DNA of 64,000 bases, taken from positions 411,885-475,884 of the forward strand of contig NZ_JAAIKD010000001.1 in NCBI RefSeq assembly GCF_010820555.1, read 5' to 3'. The first letter of the stretch is position 1. Each line of letters begins with the position of its first letter. Under the pieces are notes generated by a model, which saw only the letters and a program-made list of their open reading frames with translations, ran no database searches and was not told the origin of the DNA. Shown here piece after piece: positions 9,718 through 18,955 of the stretch. The position numbers were made by a program, and so were the translations under genes. This stretch comes from Psychroflexus aurantiacus (lineage in GTDB: Bacteria; Bacteroidota; Bacteroidia; Flavobacteriales; Flavobacteriaceae).

Positions 9718-11076
9718 ATGAAAAAATTAAACACACTTTTTTTGCTGCTTGCGCTCACCTTAGGAGCTGTAAGTGTACAAGCACAAGATGAAAACAACCC
9801 TTATGCCATAGTAATTGGTACCAACGCAGTTGATTTTTATGCTGCAGGTAACGATGATATCTCGGGTGAACTTTTTGACCAGTATTTCAATGTATCGGAT
9901 TATTGGAATATCGTGCCTTCCATATCCTATTTAGAAATAAAGCGATATGTTGGTGACGGGTTTTCTGCAAAATTAAACGCTTCTATTAATCAAATCGATA
10001 AGTTGGGAAATGTAGCTGCAGATGATTTGAGCTTTTACAGCCTAGGAGCAGGAGTTGACTATAACTTCAAAACCCTTTTAAATTCTGAAGTCATTGATCC
10101 TTTCTTGGGTATTGGCGTTGGTTACTACTGGCTAGACGATACCGGAGCTTCAACATTCGACACAGATTTGGGAGTGAATTTCTGGTTTAGCGATAAGTTT
10201 GCCTTCACCATCAAATCCTCGTACAGAACAGCATTTGAAGATGCTAATTTTGACTATTTCCAGCATACAGCAGGTGTAACGGTTGCTTTTGGAGGGACTG
10301 ATACTGACGGCGATGGCGTTTATGATAAAAACGACGCATGTCCGGATACTCCAGGTTTAGCAGAATTTAATGGCTGCCCAGACTCTGACGGTGATGGTAT
10401 TACTGATGCAGAAGACGAATGCCCTAACACAGCTGGCCTTGCAGAATTTAACGGATGTCCAGATACTGATGGAGATGGTGTTGCAGACCCTAAAGATGAG
10501 TGTCCTAACGACGCAGGTTCAAAAATGCTAAACGGATGCCCGGATGCCGATGACGATGGTATTGCAGATAAAAATGATGTGTGTCCTAACCAGGCTGGAC
10601 CAGAAGCCAATGAAGGATGCCCTTACCCAGACACCGACAATGATGGTGTGCTGGACAAAGATGACATGTGCCCGGAGGTTGCTGGTACTCAGGCAAACAA
10701 CGGTTGCCCGGAAGTTACTGAAGAGGTTCAAAAAGAGTTGAACGAGTATGCTAAAACCATAAACTTTAACTCAGGTAAAACAACAATTACCGAAGATTCT
10801 GAAGAGGCTTTAGAGGCAATTATGGCCATTTTAGAAGAGTATCCTAATGCTAAATTTACAATTGAAGGACATACGGATAGCGTGGGAAGTGCTCAAAATA
10901 ACATGAGACTTTCTGAAGCCAGAGCTCTTTCTGTTAAAGCGTTCTTGGTAGAAAACGGTGTAGATGAATTTAGATTGTCATCTGCGGGTTATGGAGAAGA
11001 AAGACCAGTTGCCAGTAATAACACAAGAGCTGGTAGAGCAGAAAACAGAAGAGTTGAAATTAACTTGAAAAAATAA
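9718..11076 (+). CDS. OmpA-family outer-membrane protein with thrombospondin type-3 repeats
   Basis: 452 aa. A signal peptide (about 1-22, ending VQAQ) leads into an N-terminal region resembling an eight-stranded barrel (to about residue 195). Five calcium-binding type-3 repeats follow (about 196-335, each of the form DxDGDGV...D.CP...G..GCP). A C-terminal OmpA peptidoglycan-binding domain (about 340-452) shows [22 protein letters not shown]. This is a common abundant surface protein in Flavobacteriia that ties the outer membrane to peptidoglycan. It has its own promoter-like box and terminator, so it is probably transcribed separately from the flanking repair genes. Confidence 0.95.
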   Translation: MKKLNTLFLLLALTLGAVSVQAQDENNPYAIVIGTNAVDFYAAGNDDISGELFDQYFNVSDYWNIVPSISYLEIKRYVGDGFSAKLNASINQIDKLGNVAADDLSFYSLGAGVDYNFKTLLNSEVIDPFLGIGVGYYWLDDTGASTFDTDLGVNFWFSDKFAFTIKSSYRTAFEDANFDYFQHTAGVTVAFGGTDTDGDGVYDKNDACPDTPGLAEFNGCPDSDGDGITDAEDECPNTAGLAEFNGCPDTDGDGVADPKDECPNDAGSKMLNGCPDADDDGIADKNDVCPNQAGPEANEGCPYPDTDNDGVLDKDDMCPEVAGTQANNGCPEVTEEVQKELNEYAKTINFNSGKTTITEDSEEALEAIMAILEEYPNAKFTIEGHTDSVGSAQNNMRLSEARALSVKAFLVENGVDEFRLSSAGYGEERPVASNNTRAGRAENRRVEINLKK

Positions 11077-11100
11077 TTAATTTCAAAATATACGTTTTAA

Positions 11101-11127
11101 AAACACCCCTGATTGGGGTGTTTTTTT
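11101..11127 (+). terminator. Intrinsic terminator after the OmpA gene
   Basis: A 9-bp stem AAACACCCC/GGGGTGTTT with a 5-nt loop is followed by a T run, 24 nt after the stop codon and just before the AddB-like gene. Confidence 0.85.
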
Positions 11128-11137
11128 ATTTTTACCT

Positions 11138-13837
11138 ATGGAAAGTTTTATCACCGATGTAGTTTCAAAATTAAAGACCAAAGACCTTAGCCAAAGTCAT
11201 TTTATCCTCCCTAGTCGAAGGGCAGCTCAGGCCTTTTCCAAAGCGCTTTTTCTGACTCAAAACGACAGTTTTCTGGTTCCTCCTATCCAAAGCATTGAGG
11301 AGTTTATAGAAGAGGTTTCAGAGGTAAAACTCATCAACAATCTGGAAACCATCTTTAAGTTTTATGAAGTTTATCAGGAGTACACCAACCCTGAGAAGCA
11401 GGAGCCACTGGATCAGGTATATAACTGGGGACAGTCTATTGTTCAGGATTTCAATGAAATAGATCGGTATCAAATCGATGCAGATCAGTTTTTCGGAAAC
11501 CTGAAAGCCATAAAAGATATAGAACACTGGTCGAAATCTGATATTAAAACCGAGCTGGTCAAAAACTACATTGAATTTTGGGAAAGCCTGCCCAAATATT
11601 ATCATGAGCTGAAAGCCAAGCTGAAATCTGAAAATAAAGCGTACCAGGGAATGGCTTACCAGGAAGCGGTTTCAAACCTGGAAAGGTTTATCAGTTCCAG
11701 CGACAGTCAGTTTTACTTTATCGGTTTCAATGCGCTCAACACCTGCGAGGAATACATCTTTCAATATGTTGTAAAACAGCAAAGGGGTGAGATTTTTTGG
11801 GATATAGACAAGTATCTTTTAAAAGAACATTCTGCGGGCATGTTTATGAGAAGTTATGCCAAAAGCTGGCCAATGTATGCTGAAGATTCTTTAAAAGCAT
11901 CGACCACGACCTATACCGATCAAAAAAACATACAACTTTACGGGGTTTCCAAACAGATAGGCCAGGCCAAACTTGTAGGCGATCTGCTTTCTGAAATGAC
12001 TCAGGAAGAACTTGATAAAACAGCGCTCATTCTCGGCGATGAAAGCCTGCTCCAACCCATCCTCAACTCCCTGCCCCAAACTTTAACCAAGGCCAATGTT
12101 ACGATGGGGTTGCCATTAAGCAGCACCAATCTGGCTTCACTGGTTGAAACCCTTTTCAAAATAAGAACCTTAAATCAAGAGGATGTGCATTATAAAATCC
12201 TTTTTGAACTGATTGAACACCCAAGCCTTAAAAAGGCTTATCAAAAAGAACTGCAGCTCATTAGGGAAGATTTGAAAGATAACAATATCGTCTTTCAGTC
12301 TAAAGCGGATTTTTTTCAAAAGTGGAATCAGCTGGATGCCTCCCTGCTTAAGATCTTAGAACTCAGCTTAAACAGCACAGATTCAACAGTTGATGAATTT
12401 CTAAATCAGTGCCTGGAACTCATGGAACTCCTGAAGCCTCATTTTCAGGACGAAAAACTTTCGCTTGAATTTTTATTCGGATTCAAAAAACTGTTTATCA
12501 AGCTAAAAAATCTGCTAACCAAAACAGAGTTGATCAATGATTTCAAGGTGTTTCACCAGATCTACCTGGATATTTTGTCTTCTGAAACTCTGGACTTTGA
12601 AGGCTCACCTTACGAAGGTTTGCAAATCATGGGGATGCTTGAAACACGAGTTCTGGACTTTGAAAACATCATCATCACTTCGGTGAATGAAGGGGTATTG
12701 CCTTCCGGTAAATCCCAAAACAGCTTTATTCCTTTCGACTTAAAGAAAGCCTACAGACTTCCTACCTATAAAGAAAAGGATGCGGTATATGCCTATCATT
12801 TTTTTAGGTTAATCCAAAGAGCCGGAAAGTGCCATTTTATCTTTAATAATTCTACCTCTGGAATTGAGAAAGCTGAAAAAAGCAGGTTTATAACCCAGTT
12901 AGAAACCTTTAAAATACCTCAGCATTCCATCACCAACTATGCCGTTTCTGCAAACACGCGTCATAACGAAACCGCACTGGAGGTCGTCCACAAAACCCCT
13001 GAAATGATGACTCAGCTCAAGTCGTTATTTGCCTACGGAATTTCACCATCCGCTTTGACAACCTACATCAGAAATCCCATTGATTTTTACCATAAGTACG
13101 TGTTAAGGCTGAAGGAAACTGAAGAAATTGAAGAAGATATATCCTATAAAACTCTGGGGACTGTCATTCATGATTGTTTAGATCGTTTGTACACAAATTT
13201 TAAAGGTAAACTCCTCAATGAGGCTGACTTGGATCACATGCTCAAATCTTACCCCGCTACCATGACTTTGCTTTTTGAAGACAGGTTTCAGGAAGAAGCT
13301 TTGCGACATGGAAGAAATTTAATCGATTTTGAAATTGCAAAACAACAGGTCAGACGTTTTTTAATTCAGGAGAAAAAACTGGTAAAAGACCAGGCTTTAC
13401 AAATTATTGAATTGGAAAAAGAAGCTGAAAAACACCTGGAGGTGGAAGGATTGGATTTCAAGGTTAAACTGAAGGGGACTGTGGATCGGGTGGATTTGCT
13501 GAACGGCCAATTGAGAATCATCGATTACAAAACCGGAAAGGTAGAGCCCGGCCAGCTTAAAATTCCAAAAGAATGGGAGGGATTTACGCAAGACTACAAG
13601 TATTCCAAAGCCTTCCAGGTTTTGTTTTATGCCCTGCTCAAGGAAGACCGTTTGGGAGAACATGGGGAAACAGGCATAATTTCTTTCAAAAATCTTAGCT
13701 CTGGATTTATGCCGTGTACACGGCCCAAATCAGACAACAACTTAAAAGAAGTGCTTGGAGAATTCAAAATTGAATTAGAAGCTTTAATTTTGGAAATATT
13801 AAATTCAGAAATCCCCTTTACGGAGAAACCTGTTTAA
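11138..13837 (+). CDS. PD-(D/E)XK nuclease, AddB-like
   Basis: 899 aa. The N-terminal region is a degenerate helicase-like fold starting ESFITDVVSKL, with FILPSRRAAQAFSKAL where an ATP-binding loop would be; no intact Walker A is seen. The C-terminal RecB-type nuclease shows the catalytic core IIDYKTGKV (D796) and upstream GTVIHDCLDRLY and KLKGTVDRVD. This is the expected partner of the AddA-like helicase 2.7 kb upstream for double-strand-end resection. The four cysteines of the Fe-S cluster found in Firmicutes AddB are not evident, so the protein differs from the classical subunit. It lies 14 bp before recJ. Confidence 0.88.
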   Translation: MESFITDVVSKLKTKDLSQSHFILPSRRAAQAFSKALFLTQNDSFLVPPIQSIEEFIEEVSEVKLINNLETIFKFYEVYQEYTNPEKQEPLDQVYNWGQSIVQDFNEIDRYQIDADQFFGNLKAIKDIEHWSKSDIKTELVKNYIEFWESLPKYYHELKAKLKSENKAYQGMAYQEAVSNLERFISSSDSQFYFIGFNALNTCEEYIFQYVVKQQRGEIFWDIDKYLLKEHSAGMFMRSYAKSWPMYAEDSLKASTTTYTDQKNIQLYGVSKQIGQAKLVGDLLSEMTQEELDKTALILGDESLLQPILNSLPQTLTKANVTMGLPLSSTNLASLVETLFKIRTLNQEDVHYKILFELIEHPSLKKAYQKELQLIREDLKDNNIVFQSKADFFQKWNQLDASLLKILELSLNSTDSTVDEFLNQCLELMELLKPHFQDEKLSLEFLFGFKKLFIKLKNLLTKTELINDFKVFHQIYLDILSSETLDFEGSPYEGLQIMGMLETRVLDFENIIITSVNEGVLPSGKSQNSFIPFDLKKAYRLPTYKEKDAVYAYHFFRLIQRAGKCHFIFNNSTSGIEKAEKSRFITQLETFKIPQHSITNYAVSANTRHNETALEVVHKTPEMMTQLKSLFAYGISPSALTTYIRNPIDFYHKYVLRLKETEEIEEDISYKTLGTVIHDCLDRLYTNFKGKLLNEADLDHMLKSYPATMTLLFEDRFQEEALRHGRNLIDFEIAKQQVRRFLIQEKKLVKDQALQIIELEKEAEKHLEVEGLDFKVKLKGTVDRVDLLNGQLRIIDYKTGKVEPGQLKIPKEWEGFTQDYKYSKAFQVLFYALLKEDRLGEHGETGIISFKNLSSGFMPCTRPKSDNNLKEVLGEFKIELEALILEILNSEIPFTEKPV

Positions 13838-13851
13838 AGCAAGACAAGAGT

Positions 13852-15546
13852 ATGCGCTGGACTTTACTGGAAAAAGCCGAAGTTTCCAAAATACATCAAC
13901 TTCAGGAGTCTATTGGTGTAGACAAATCTGTTGCTGAACTTCTTGTGAAACGTGGCATTGAAAGCTTTGATGATGCTAAAAGCTTTTTCAGACCCGATTT
14001 AGCAATGCTACACGATCCTTTTTTGATGAAGGGCATGGATGAAGCCAGTGATTTTATACTTCAAAAGCGCAATGAAAAGAAACCCATCATGGTGTTTGGA
14101 GATTATGATGTCGATGGAACCACGAGTGTTGCTTTGATGAGCACCTACTTAAGAAGTCTAGGCTTTGACATTTTAAGTTATATCCCCGATCGATACCAGG
14201 AGGGTTATGGTGTTTCTTACCAGGGAATAGATCATGCCAAGGCCAATGGCATAGACCTTATCGTTGCCTTGGATTGTGGGATCAAAGCCATTGAAAAAGT
14301 AAAGTATGCCCGAGACCTGGGGATAGACTTTATCATTTGCGATCACCACAGACCCGGGGATGAAGTTCCAGAGGCGATAGCGGTTCTGGATCCGAAACAG
14401 GAGGACTGCAATTATCCTTTTGATGAACTTTGCGGCTGTGGTGTGGGCTTTAAACTCGTACAGGCCCTTCAAATGAAGCTGGGAAAACCGCAAAAAGAAA
14501 TTTACAAATACCTGGACCTTGTCGCCACCGCTATTGGCTCGGATATCGTACCTATCACAGGAGAGAACAGAATCCTTGCTCATTTTGGACTGAAGCTAAT
14601 CAACTCACGACGGCGACCGGCTTTTAAAGCCATTTTGGAACAGACCAAAAAGAAAGAACTCACCATTACCGATGTGGTCTTTATGATAGGGCCAAGAATT
14701 AATGCTGCAGGCCGGATGAAGCATGGGCTGCTTGCTACCGAGCTGCTTTGCGAAACCAATCTTGAAAAGGTCAAAGCGCTGGCACAAAACATCGAACTCT
14801 ATAACGCCAGCAGGAAAGATGCAGACCGAAGCATAACGGATGAAGCCCTAAAACTCATAAAAGATAACAATGAAGAAGAACGCTTTACAACCGTGGTGTA
14901 TCAGTCTCACTGGCACAAAGGCGTGATCGGTATCGTGGCCTCGCGGCTTACGGAAACCTACTACAGACCCACCCTGGTATTTACCAAAAGTGGAGAAAAA
15001 CTGGCAGCCTCCGCAAGATCCGTTAAAGGCTTTGATATCTATGAGGCTTTGGAAAGTTCATCAGAATTTATAGAACAGTTTGGCGGGCATAAATATGCAG
15101 CTGGTTTGACTTTGGAGGAAAGCAAGTATGAAAAATTTAAAACCAGGTTTGAAGAGGTTGTCAGGTTAAGTATAAACCCGGATTTACTCATTCCTGAAAT
15201 TCCTTACGACACTGAAATACAATTTAAGGAGATCACCCCGAAGTTCATCAGAATTTTAAAGCAATTTGCCCCTTTCGGCCCCAGAAACATGAAGCCTACC
15301 TTCGTTTCCAGAAAGGTATCGACCACGGGTTTTGTAAAAGCCCTGGGCGATGAAGGGCTTCATCTGAAAGCTAATCTAGTACAGGAGGAAAGTGTTATCA
15401 CCGCCATTGGTTTTGGGTTGGGAGATAAAAAACACCTCATGGACTCAAATCAAAGTTTTGATATTATATTCACCATAGAAGAGAATGAATGGAATGGGAC
15501 AACAACGCTACAGCTTAATCTGAAAGACTTAAAAGAATCGGATTAG
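13852..15546 (+). CDS. recJ: Single-stranded-DNA-specific exonuclease RecJ
   Basis: 564 aa, normal for RecJ. The DHH phosphoesterase motifs are clear: FGDYDVDGTTS (about 83-93), CDHHRPGDEVP (D164-H165-H166) and LDCGI. The DHHA1 part shows IGIVASRLTETYYRPT and SARSVKGFDIYEAL followed by FGGHKYAAGLTL. RecJ digests 5' single-stranded DNA in recombination and base-excision repair. It follows the AddB-like gene closely, so co-transcription is likely. Confidence 0.96.
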   Translation: MRWTLLEKAEVSKIHQLQESIGVDKSVAELLVKRGIESFDDAKSFFRPDLAMLHDPFLMKGMDEASDFILQKRNEKKPIMVFGDYDVDGTTSVALMSTYLRSLGFDILSYIPDRYQEGYGVSYQGIDHAKANGIDLIVALDCGIKAIEKVKYARDLGIDFIICDHHRPGDEVPEAIAVLDPKQEDCNYPFDELCGCGVGFKLVQALQMKLGKPQKEIYKYLDLVATAIGSDIVPITGENRILAHFGLKLINSRRRPAFKAILEQTKKKELTITDVVFMIGPRINAAGRMKHGLLATELLCETNLEKVKALAQNIELYNASRKDADRSITDEALKLIKDNNEEERFTTVVYQSHWHKGVIGIVASRLTETYYRPTLVFTKSGEKLAASARSVKGFDIYEALESSSEFIEQFGGHKYAAGLTLEESKYEKFKTRFEEVVRLSINPDLLIPEIPYDTEIQFKEITPKFIRILKQFAPFGPRNMKPTFVSRKVSTTGFVKALGDEGLHLKANLVQEESVITAIGFGLGDKKHLMDSNQSFDIIFTIEENEWNGTTTLQLNLKDLKESD

Positions 15547-15588
15547 TTACAATTCCTTAACTTTGACTCACAAACTGAATAAAACCTA

Positions 15589-16308
15589 ATGTTACAAGAC
15601 ATACTCTCAGGAATACCCTTGGGTTTTTTCCTGGCCTTTATGGTAGGTCCGGCTTTTTTTGTTTTGCTCGAAACCGCTGCCATGCGAGGGTTCAGAGCCG
15701 CTTTTGCCTTCGACATGGGCGTTATTGTGGCAGACATCATCTTTATATTTATCGCTTATTTCAGTACCAATCAATTGCTGAGAAGCATTAAAGACGATCC
15801 TGCTCTGTTTATTTTTGGGGGAAGCATTCTGACGATCTACGGTATTATGACCTACATCAAGGCCAATCGGGCCACCTACAGCGAGGCCGATTTTGAAGTT
15901 CAAAGGCTGAGACGAAAAGATATTTTTGGAATCCTTATGAAAGGCTTTTTACTCAACTTTATCAACATAGGTGTGCTTGGGTTTTGGCTGGGCCTGCTGA
16001 TCATTTTCGGCCCTTCTTTGGAAATGGATGGCTCCAGACTTATCGTCTTTTTTACAAGCATTATCCTGACTTACCTTGTCGTTGATATTTTCAAAATACT
16101 GCTGGCAAAAAAGCTAAATAAAAAACTCACTCCCAAACGCATTGCCCTCTTTAAGAAAGGCATCAGTTTTTTACTCATCATTTTTGGAATCATTTTGATT
16201 TTGAGAGGAGTCATGCCTGAACAAATGAACGACATTGAAGACAATTTTGATACCACTGCTATCAGCAACAAGGCTGGGGAAATGAGTGGAGGGCACGAAC
16301 AGGAATAA
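15589..16308 (+). CDS. LysE-family transporter
   Basis: A 239-aa inner-membrane protein with about six helices. The N-terminus, beginning LSGIPLGFFLAFMVGPAFFVLL, carries the LysE/RhtB signature around residues 5-26. Another conserved patch is MKGFLLNFINIGVLGFWLG. The family exports amino acids or related small molecules; the substrate cannot be predicted here. The last 30 residues are a soluble acidic tail. It is followed by a hairpin that probably also ends the opposing tRNA-Cys transcript. Confidence 0.85.
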   Translation: MLQDILSGIPLGFFLAFMVGPAFFVLLETAAMRGFRAAFAFDMGVIVADIIFIFIAYFSTNQLLRSIKDDPALFIFGGSILTIYGIMTYIKANRATYSEADFEVQRLRRKDIFGILMKGFLLNFINIGVLGFWLGLLIIFGPSLEMDGSRLIVFFTSIILTYLVVDIFKILLAKKLNKKLTPKRIALFKKGISFLLIIFGIILILRGVMPEQMNDIEDNFDTTAISNKAGEMSGGHEQE

Positions 16309-16324
16309 AATAGCAAACATTAAA

Positions 16325-16351
16325 AAGCCTAACTCATTGAAAGTCAGGCTT
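16325..16351 (-). terminator. Terminator of tRNA-Cys (may also serve the LysE gene)
   Basis: Stem AAGCCTAAC / GTCAGGCTT (one mismatch) is followed on the minus strand by a T run. On the plus strand it is also followed, after a short gap, by T8 (16359-16366). Confidence 0.65.
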
Positions 16352-16365
16352 GAATAGGTTTTTTT

Positions 16366-16439
16366 TGGAGGTGTCGAGCGGATTCGAACCGCTGTAGATG
16401 GTTTTGCAGACCACTGCCTAGCCACTCGGCCACGACACC
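16366..16439 (-). tRNA. tRNA-Cys (GCA)
   Basis: The minus strand folds as a cloverleaf with acceptor stem GGTGTCG/CGACACC, discriminator U as expected for cysteine, anticodon GCA in the loop CTGCAAA, and T-loop TTCGAAT. A CCA end is present in the DNA (complement of 16366-16368). Confidence 0.95.
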
Positions 16440-16503
16440 ATTTTAAAGGATGGCAAATTTAAGAAATTATTTCTATCTCCCAACAGGATTATGAAGATAA
16501 GAT

Positions 16504-16863
16504 TTAATCTCGTGTTCTCGACAGGCTTATACTCACGTTTTCCACGTCTCCTCCCAGCGGGGGGTTAAGCTTAGCCACTTTAACATTAGAAGCCTTGACG
16601 GGATCCAGTTCAGAAAAAATTCGATCCAAAATCCGTTTAGCCACATGCTCCAAAAGTTTGGAGGGCTGTGACATTTCTTCTTTTACAATTGTATTGAGAT
16701 GCACGTAATCGACTGTATCTTTTAAAGCATCAGACTCTGCAGACAGGTCCAAATCAGCCTCCACACTCAGATCCACACGGTAATCGCTCCCGATTTTTGT
16801 TTCTTCCGGCAAACAGCCATGGTAGGCATAAACACGAATGTTGGTTAAGGTAATTGTATCCAA
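16504..16863 (-). CDS. folB: Dihydroneopterin aldolase
   Basis: 119 aa, typical FolB length, beginning MDTITLTNIRVYAYHGCLPEE, with the conserved YHG-E substrate site at about 13-20. VDYVHLNTIVKEEM and KLLEHVAKRILDRI are the expected middle helices, and the lysine of KLNPPLGGDVENVSI is the catalytic-loop region. It acts in the cytosol in tetrahydrofolate synthesis, cleaving dihydroneopterin to 6-hydroxymethyl-dihydropterin and glycolaldehyde. It stands alone between tRNA-Cys and the efflux operon, divergent from the latter. Confidence 0.93.
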   Translation of the reverse strand: MDTITLTNIRVYAYHGCLPEETKIGSDYRVDLSVEADLDLSAESDALKDTVDYVHLNTIVKEEMSQPSKLLEHVAKRILDRIFSELDPVKASNVKVAKLNPPLGGDVENVSISLSRTRD

Positions 16864-17015
16864 GGTTTTTTTTACAAAGATAAGCCAGACTTGACTTGAT
16901 CACTCCGGGCTTCTATTTCGATTTCTCTTTGTTAATAAGGTTTTAACATAATTTAACGTCCGGCAGTGTAACATAACTCAACTTTGAAAGTCTTACAAAA
17001 AGCAACTTTAGTCTT

Positions 17016-17717
17016 ATGATAGAAATAAAAAATTTACACAAGTCCTACAAAATGGGGAAAAATTCTCTCCACGTGTTAAAAGGAATTAATTTTAATGTAG
17101 AAGAGGGTGAATTGGTTTCTATCATGGGATCTTCAGGATCTGGAAAATCCACCCTCCTTAATATTCTGGGGATGCTGGATGAAGCCGACGAAGGCTCTTA
17201 CACTTTAGACGGCGTGCCCATCAAGAATCTTAACGAAAAGCTGGCTGCGCAATACCGGAATAAGTTTTTGGGCTTTATTTTTCAGTCTTTCAACTTAATC
17301 AATTATAAATCTGCCTTGGACAATGTGGCCTTGCCTCTTTACTACCAGGGCGTCAATCGCTCTGAGCGTATGGAAAGGTCCATGGCTTATCTTGAAAAAG
17401 TAGGCCTTGCAGCCTGGGCGCATCACAAACCCAACGAACTTTCCGGAGGTCAAAAACAAAGGGTGGCTATCGCCAGAGCTCTGGCCAGTGACCCTAAAGT
17501 TCTTCTTGCCGATGAGTTAACGGGGGCTCTGGACTCTAAAACGTCCTACGAAATTATGGACCTTATTCAACAAATTAATGATGAAGGCAGAACCATCTTA
17601 GTGGTTACCCACGAAGAAGATATCGCTCAAATGTCTAAGCGTATTGTCAATTTGAAAGATGGAGTGATCATAGACGACAGAAAAATAACTCAGGTAAGAG
17701 CGATACAGAATGTTTAG
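17016..17717 (+). CDS. ABC transporter ATP-binding protein, MacB/LolD type
   Basis: 233 aa. Walker A is GSSGSGKS (38-45), the Q-loop is FIFQSFNLI, the signature is LSGGQKQRVAIARAL (from about 141), and Walker B with the D-loop is VLLADELTGALDS (D166). The usual proline in DEPTGALD is leucine here. The H-loop is VVTHE. It powers the permease pair encoded immediately downstream. It overlaps the next gene by 8 bp, which indicates translational coupling. First gene of a five-gene tripartite efflux operon. Confidence 0.93.
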   Translation: MIEIKNLHKSYKMGKNSLHVLKGINFNVEEGELVSIMGSSGSGKSTLLNILGMLDEADEGSYTLDGVPIKNLNEKLAAQYRNKFLGFIFQSFNLINYKSALDNVALPLYYQGVNRSERMERSMAYLEKVGLAAWAHHKPNELSGGQKQRVAIARALASDPKVLLADELTGALDSKTSYEIMDLIQQINDEGRTILVVTHEEDIAQMSKRIVNLKDGVIIDDRKITQVRAIQNV

Positions 17718-18954
17718 TTTAGAACGCTGGCAAGAGGTTTTTGAGACCATTTCCAAGAATAAGCTTAGAACTTTTCTCACGGGATTTTCTGTAGCTTCCG
17801 GCATATTTATCCTTGTCATTTTACTTGGCGTAAGTGTTGGATTTCAAAACGGCATCGAAAGTCAATTCCAAAATGATGCAGAAAATATAATCAATGTTTA
17901 TCCGGGAAGGACAGCCCTTAGCTTCGAAGGTTTTAATAAAGGACGGAGAATTCAATTGAGAAATGAAGACTATGACGTCGTTCTTGAAAATTCAAAACAG
18001 GAAATTGAGTTTAAATCTCCTATGTACCAAATTTTTGCCGGCCTCATTTCCCATGGAAATAATTCCGGGAACTATCGGGTAGAAGGAGTGCTGCCAGATT
18101 ATCAGTATCTGGAAAAAGCAGACATCATCCAGGGACGATTTATAAATGCTAACGATAATAAAACCAAGGAAAAATATGCGGTTATTGGCAACCGAGTAAA
18201 AAAGGATCTTTTCCAAGATGAATCTCCTTTAGGTAAATATATACAGGTTTCAGGACTGAATTTTAAGGTCGTAGGGGTGTTCACCGATCCGGGTGGTGAC
18301 AGGGAGGAAACGAGAATATATGTCCCCATTTCTACCGCACAAATTGTTTTTGGGGCGGGGACCGATATCCGGTCCATGGGATTTACTCTGCCTAAAGAAG
18401 AAAATTACGAGCTTGCTCTCAAACAATCCAATGCCTTTGCAGCGCAGATGGAAAGACTGTTGAAAATAAAACTGCAAATCGACCCCAAAGATGAAAGCGC
18501 TCTATTTATAAGCAACAATATTGAAAACACTAAAGAAATTTACGTGCTGATCAGTGCCATGCAGGTGTTTTTCTGGGGAGTAGGGATCGCCACTTTACTG
18601 GCCGGGATTATAGGGGTGAGCAATATCATGCTCATCATCGTAAAAGAAAGAACCAAAGAGATCGGAATACGAAAAGCCCTTGGGGCAGAACCCCTGTCTA
18701 TTGTAGGAATGATTTTGCACGAGTCCATTTTTGTAACGGCTATTTCCGGACTTTTCGGATTGATTTTCGGACTTGTTTTATTAGAAATAGTTGGTCCCTT
18801 TATAGAGCTTGACTTTATAAAAAATCCAAGTGTAAACTTCAGTATTGCGGTTTCCACCTTGTTATTATTAATCGCAGCAGGCGCAATTGCTGGATTCTTT
18901 CCTGCCTGGAGAGGAGCCAGAATTAAACCTATAGATGCTTTAAGAGACGAATAA
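17710..18954 (+). CDS. MacB-like ABC permease (first paralogue)
   Basis: 414 aa. One N-terminal membrane helix (about 21-42) is followed by a large periplasmic MacB-PCD domain (about 45-265). The C-terminal FtsX-type domain has three helices and the motif GIIGVSNIMLIIVKERTKEIGIRKALGA. It starts inside the ATPase gene. It probably forms a heterodimeric permease with the next gene product, since both have the same architecture but different sequences. MacB-type systems move antibiotics, peptides or envelope components from the periplasm through TolC; the cargo here is unknown. Confidence 0.9.
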   Translation: MFSLERWQEVFETISKNKLRTFLTGFSVASGIFILVILLGVSVGFQNGIESQFQNDAENIINVYPGRTALSFEGFNKGRRIQLRNEDYDVVLENSKQEIEFKSPMYQIFAGLISHGNNSGNYRVEGVLPDYQYLEKADIIQGRFINANDNKTKEKYAVIGNRVKKDLFQDESPLGKYIQVSGLNFKVVGVFTDPGGDREETRIYVPISTAQIVFGAGTDIRSMGFTLPKEENYELALKQSNAFAAQMERLLKIKLQIDPKDESALFISNNIENTKEIYVLISAMQVFFWGVGIATLLAGIIGVSNIMLIIVKERTKEIGIRKALGAEPLSIVGMILHESIFVTAISGLFGLIFGLVLLEIVGPFIELDFIKNPSVNFSIAVSTLLLLIAAGAIAGFFPAWRGARIKPIDALRDE

Positions 18955-18955
18955 T

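Noticed and set aside
10320-10731. Antisense frames in the OmpA gene
   Set aside because: Periodic serine/proline-rich composition mirrors the type-3 calcium repeats on the other strand.
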